Assembly (NCBI RefSeq): GCF_032854445.1
Contig: NC_088295.1
Location: 41,897,385-41,961,384, forward strand
DNA from: Liolophura sinensis
Taxonomy: Eukaryota; Mollusca; Polyplacophora; Chitonida; Chitonidae
Direction of reading: 5' to 3'
Length of the DNA: 64,000 bases
Part shown: positions 61,523 to 64,000 of the stretch, one piece after another
How the letters are laid out: each line of letters opens with the position of its first letter
Position numbering within the stretch: the first letter of the stretch is position 1
Made by a program: the position numbers and the translations under genes
Notes under the pieces: generated by a model
Told to the model about the DNA's origin: nothing
Seen by the model: only the letters and a program-made list of their open reading frames with translations
Database searches by the model: none

Positions 61523-61572
<50 letters not shown>
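61523..61572. repeat. (TA)n microsatellite
   Basis: About 50 bp of uninterrupted TA. Confidence 0.95.
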
Positions 61573-61577
<5 letters not shown>

Positions 61578-62332
61578 AGGCATTTTCATACAAATATATA
61601 TACAGTGTACTATTTTTTTTTATAGTTAGCTGCTGCTCTCCACACAGAATGGCTATTTCACTGTTGAATTCTTATACAATTACATGCCTCTGTTTAAACT
61701 AAACGTCAAACCGACATATGATAGAGGCACCTTATATTTCAAAACGAGCAGTCAATAACAACAAGCCATACAAGGTAACATAGACCGTGCACATGTATGC
61801 TCAAAATGTGACTCTGTCATTATTTCTAACTTTTAACTTATAGGATTTACTCTCCTGGATTCTCACATAAAACAATGATCGGTCTTCATCAATTAATTTA
61901 TGAATTTGACTGTTGTTAACGCCACACTTGACAATCATTCACTTTTACAACGGCAGTCAGTGTTATAGGTGGAGACAATAGCAGTGCCCAAGGCATACCA
62001 CAGATTTTTGGCAAGTTACTGACAAACTTTCTCAAATGTGATTTACAAACTTGCAAGCCATATTGATGAAAGACAAGTGGTCTTCAACAAAAATTAAGAA
62101 TGTACAAATGCTGTGAAGTGCACAAGTCCTCCAAGCCATGGGAGCAAGGAATTTACACATTTGCTGCTGTCCAAGGCTAGGATTGAGCCTGAATCTTGTG
62201 TATATCATGGCCACGAGTCCGGCGGCTTACTCACTCAGGGTCACATCTTTCCCACAAATCTATTTCCTCCATGTTAACTACCAGGTTAAACATACTGCAT
62301 TTCACCTAGAGTTTGATTTGTAATAATACACT

Positions 62333-62520
62333 TTCAGAAGGACATACAGGCCTTAAAATGATACTTGATGCCAACACTTAAGTTTTTCTGATAATAAATT
62401 AAAATCAATCTCCTTGAAAAACTCCTGTTGCCCTATAAAGGTGGACGAATCAATCAAAATTAAGCAAATTCAGTCTTCCGAAAAAAAAAAAACGAACCTT
62501 TAGGTGAAATACAATAATTG
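62333..62520 (+). repeat. dispersed repeat, family E copy 2
   Basis: Resembles 2150-2345 (ACTTTCAGAAGGACATACAG, GAATCAATCAAAATTAAGCA). Confidence 0.45.
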
Positions 62521-62811
62521 CATGTCCACGGGACCAGAAGTAGATAAATTAAACATCACAGTTTTCTCTTCAGGCAAAATTAAGAAGTTTCATGTCTAAC
62601 AGGCTGTATTTTCTGAACAGATTGCTAATGTTATAAACATATGTGAAATGCTAAATACAAAATGATGAGGACAGACAGACAGCGAGTTTTATGGTCACAG
62701 AAGAATCTACATGTATATGAACATTACAGCAACATTACATGAGTAGATGCAGAATAAAAGAGCACTATTTGACTCGTGGGCGGTGGTCCTGCCTGTGGGG
62801 GTGGGGAAGAC

Positions 62812-62925
62812 TCAGACCTCTGAGCTGTTGGTACCGGCGGGCACAGGTGGTATTGACTCGGCTGGCAAGCCAGACATCATCAAAGGAATTGTCAAATCGT
62901 CCATGTTGGGCATCACAAAAACACG
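62812..62925 (-). CDS. TEX2: TEX2 last coding exon
   Basis: On the minus strand the exon follows GTGTATTTCAG and encodes RVFVMPNMDDLTIPLMMSGL, then PAESIPPVPAGTNSSEV and TGA (62814-62812). It joins in phase 0 after the EFQ of the upstream exon. VFVMPNMDD near the C-terminus is characteristic of TEX2 (testis-expressed 2), an SMP/TULIP-domain lipid-transfer protein at endoplasmic reticulum contact sites (yeast relative Nvj2). These residues are the end of the SMP domain plus a short variable tail. The rest of the gene lies beyond the right edge of the window. Confidence 0.93.
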   Translation of the reverse strand, partial: RVFVMPNMDDLTIPLMMSGLPAESIPPVPAGTNSSEV

Positions 62926-62928
62926 CTG

Positions 62929-63190
62929 AAATACACATGGTAAAGCTTGTCTTTAACAACTGTGTTTTACATTGAATTTTCTCAGTTATGTTTTCAATAC
63001 AAATGGTAAAGCTTGTCTTTAACAATTGTGTTTTACTTTGGCTTCTATCAGCTATGTTTTCAATACACATGGTAAAGCTTGTCTTCAAAATTTGTTTTTC
63101 ACACTGACTTTTATCAGCCATGTTCTTAATACACACAGTAAAGATTTTTAACACCAGTGTTCTATGTTGGCTTTTATGATACATGTTTTC
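62929..63190. repeat. 66-bp tandem repeat, 4 units, in the last TEX2 intron
   Basis: GGTAAAGCTTGTC recurs at exactly 66-bp spacing (62939, 63005, 63071; a diverged AGTAAAG at 63137), with linked GTGTTTTAC and TCAG(C/T)(T/C)ATGTTTTCAATA blocks. The array starts within about 5 nt of the TEX2 splice acceptor. The minus-strand 139-aa ORF across it is in a different frame from TEX2 and is not a gene. Confidence 0.9.
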
Positions 63191-63489
63191 AAGTCAGATA
63201 GGTAATCCTCTTTTACAACTTTATGAAAAGGAGTCCAAAAAGCCAAAAAGCCAAAGGTAATATGCACAATTTCACAATAGCTGTGAATCTCACAAAAACA
63301 TGTAAGCTGTTTTGCACTTCTACCTCATTAAGTTAATGGCCTGTACCTGAGAGGATGTCAAAAATTTGACAGACAGACAGAATGGCTTGTATAGTAGATT
63401 GTCGCAGGTGATTGAAGGGAAATCATATTTACCTGTAATCGAGACATCAAAACATACATACCAGATTCACACACCAATACACCACTTAC

Positions 63490-63610
63490 CTGGAATTCAA
63501 CAGCAAGTTTTTTCTCAATCCACTCTGTAACATGCGACACATTGACCTCTCTTTCTCCAACCTTAGGCTTAGCAACCAGCCATAGACGAGGGTTACCACG
63601 GAAACCATAC
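63490..63610 (-). CDS. TEX2: TEX2 penultimate exon (SMP domain, C-terminal part)
   Basis: A 121-nt exon on the minus strand, between CATTCCTTCAG and CCAG/GTAAGT. It enters with two bases carried over and leaves in phase 0. It encodes YGFRGNPRLWLVAKPKVGER, then EVNVSHVTEWIEKKLAVEFQ. This matches the vertebrate TEX2 segment YGFRxPPxxxLxxxPxxGER followed by VTEWIxKKLxxEFQ. The entry phase fits a Trp codon (TG/G), as in the vertebrate IWYGF. Function by homology: the lipid-binding SMP module. Confidence 0.94.
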
Positions 63611-64000
63611 CTGAAGGAATGACAACTTGCTCATCACAAACACTTCTAATTAAATAACATATTTTAAATTATAAAATTATATAAAATTCAAGAAGCGCAT
63701 CATGCTGAGAATCTATTTTACACCTCGTCTGTCAACAATGATACAATGTACGCTAAGAATGAGTTGTTTGGATTTGGACATAATCTATGTCACACTTTTT
63801 CATCATTTCGAAGTCATGAGAGCTCAACCAGTTTACCTTCATACAGGTAACCCCAGTTTCCTCCCACCATAATGCTGGCCGTCGTCGTATAAGTGAAATA
63901 TTCTTGAGCACAGTGTAAAAATGCCAATCAAATAAACAAATAAATAAATAAATAAATAAATCATACAGGTAACTCCCCAAAAGTTATCCTCTGATGATAC
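63611..64000 (-). other. TEX2: TEX2 intron, partial
   Basis: Sequence upstream of the penultimate exon on the minus strand. It contains a SINE A 3' part at 63847-63961. The next exon is outside the window. Confidence 0.7.
63847..63961 (+). mobile_element. SINE family A, 3' part
   Basis: TTTCCTCCCACCATAATGCT, GGCCGTCGTCGTATAAGTGA, AATATTCTTGAGCACAGTGT and an (AAAT)n tail. It is the best preserved 3' end of the family in the window. Confidence 0.85.

Larger units (their letters stand above)
55966..62811 (-). other. TEX2: possible long TEX2 3' UTR (minus strand)
   Basis: Downstream (leftward) of the TEX2 stop there is no other gene. On the minus strand AATAAA occurs at 55987-55992 (GTTTAATAAAACTGG), followed by a GT-rich stretch (ATTGTATGTTTGGC), a good polyadenylation context. 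Nearer AATAAA hexamers on the minus strand exist (about 61388, 59696, 59461), so the UTR may be much shorter. The stretch holds one SINE B, one foldback element, a 24-bp repeat and a (TA)n tract. Confidence 0.3.

Noticed and set aside
62747-63184. Minus-strand 139-aa ORF and plus-strand ORFs over the last TEX2 exon
   Set aside because: They are in other frames than TEX2 and are driven by the 66-bp repeat plus the antisense of the real exon.

Overview
This is eukaryotic nuclear DNA. It is AT-rich, intron-rich, and full of short interspersed repeats, minisatellites, homopolymer tracts and (TA)n. The frequent TACATGTA-type words, and a tRNA-derived SINE whose tail reads like GAAATATTCTTGAGTACGGT plus an AATAAATAAATA end, suggest a lophotrochozoan, most probably a mollusc. 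That assignment is inference; no species can be named from the window.

Two protein-coding genes are firmly supported. (1) A TNRC6/GW182 (gawky) gene lies on the + strand, with nine phase-consistent coding exons from 39918 to 50080. They give 1588 residues from the first recognisable exon to the stop. The protein has the complete family architecture: a GW-rich Argonaute-binding region (32 Trp in one 2-kb exon), a UBA domain split over three exons, a Q-rich segment, a PAM2 motif, a proline/P-GL segment, an RRM and a short C-terminal tail. This is the scaffold that links miRNA-loaded Argonaute to poly(A)-binding protein and the deadenylases. A 2.5-kb 3' UTR follows, with candidate poly(A) signals at 51159 and 52605. 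(2) The last two exons of a TEX2 gene (SMP-domain lipid-transfer protein) lie on the - strand (63610 down to 62812). The two genes converge tail to tail, and a large 48-bp minisatellite sits between them.

The 5' part of TNRC6 is unresolved. A CpG-richer, promoter-like block at 26.2-27.4 kb has a perfect GTCACGTGAC and a YY1-like ACATGGCGGC. Between it and the first recognised coding exon is a run of eleven very short candidate exons (31-126 nt) with good splice sites at 29.9-37.9 kb. At least two are closed in all three frames, so they look like an alternatively spliced non-coding leader. The initiator methionine was not located.

The first 26 kb holds no recognisable gene. It contains SINEs of two families (a third family has one copy at 33.3 kb), a foldback element (a second family lies at 60.2 kb), other dispersed repeats, three minisatellites (31-bp, 37/38-bp and 34-bp units), homopolymer runs, a CRE-rich inverted repeat at 6.1 kb, and two short ORFs at 1.2-2.1 kb that I cannot assign.

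The most noteworthy observations are the mini-exon ladder, the readable history of the 48-bp minisatellite (a 33-mer plus a 15-bp partial copy), the 37/38-bp alternation of the first large minisatellite, and a 66-bp tandem repeat that abuts the last TEX2 splice acceptor. I found no defence system, CRISPR array, rRNA or functional tRNA gene.
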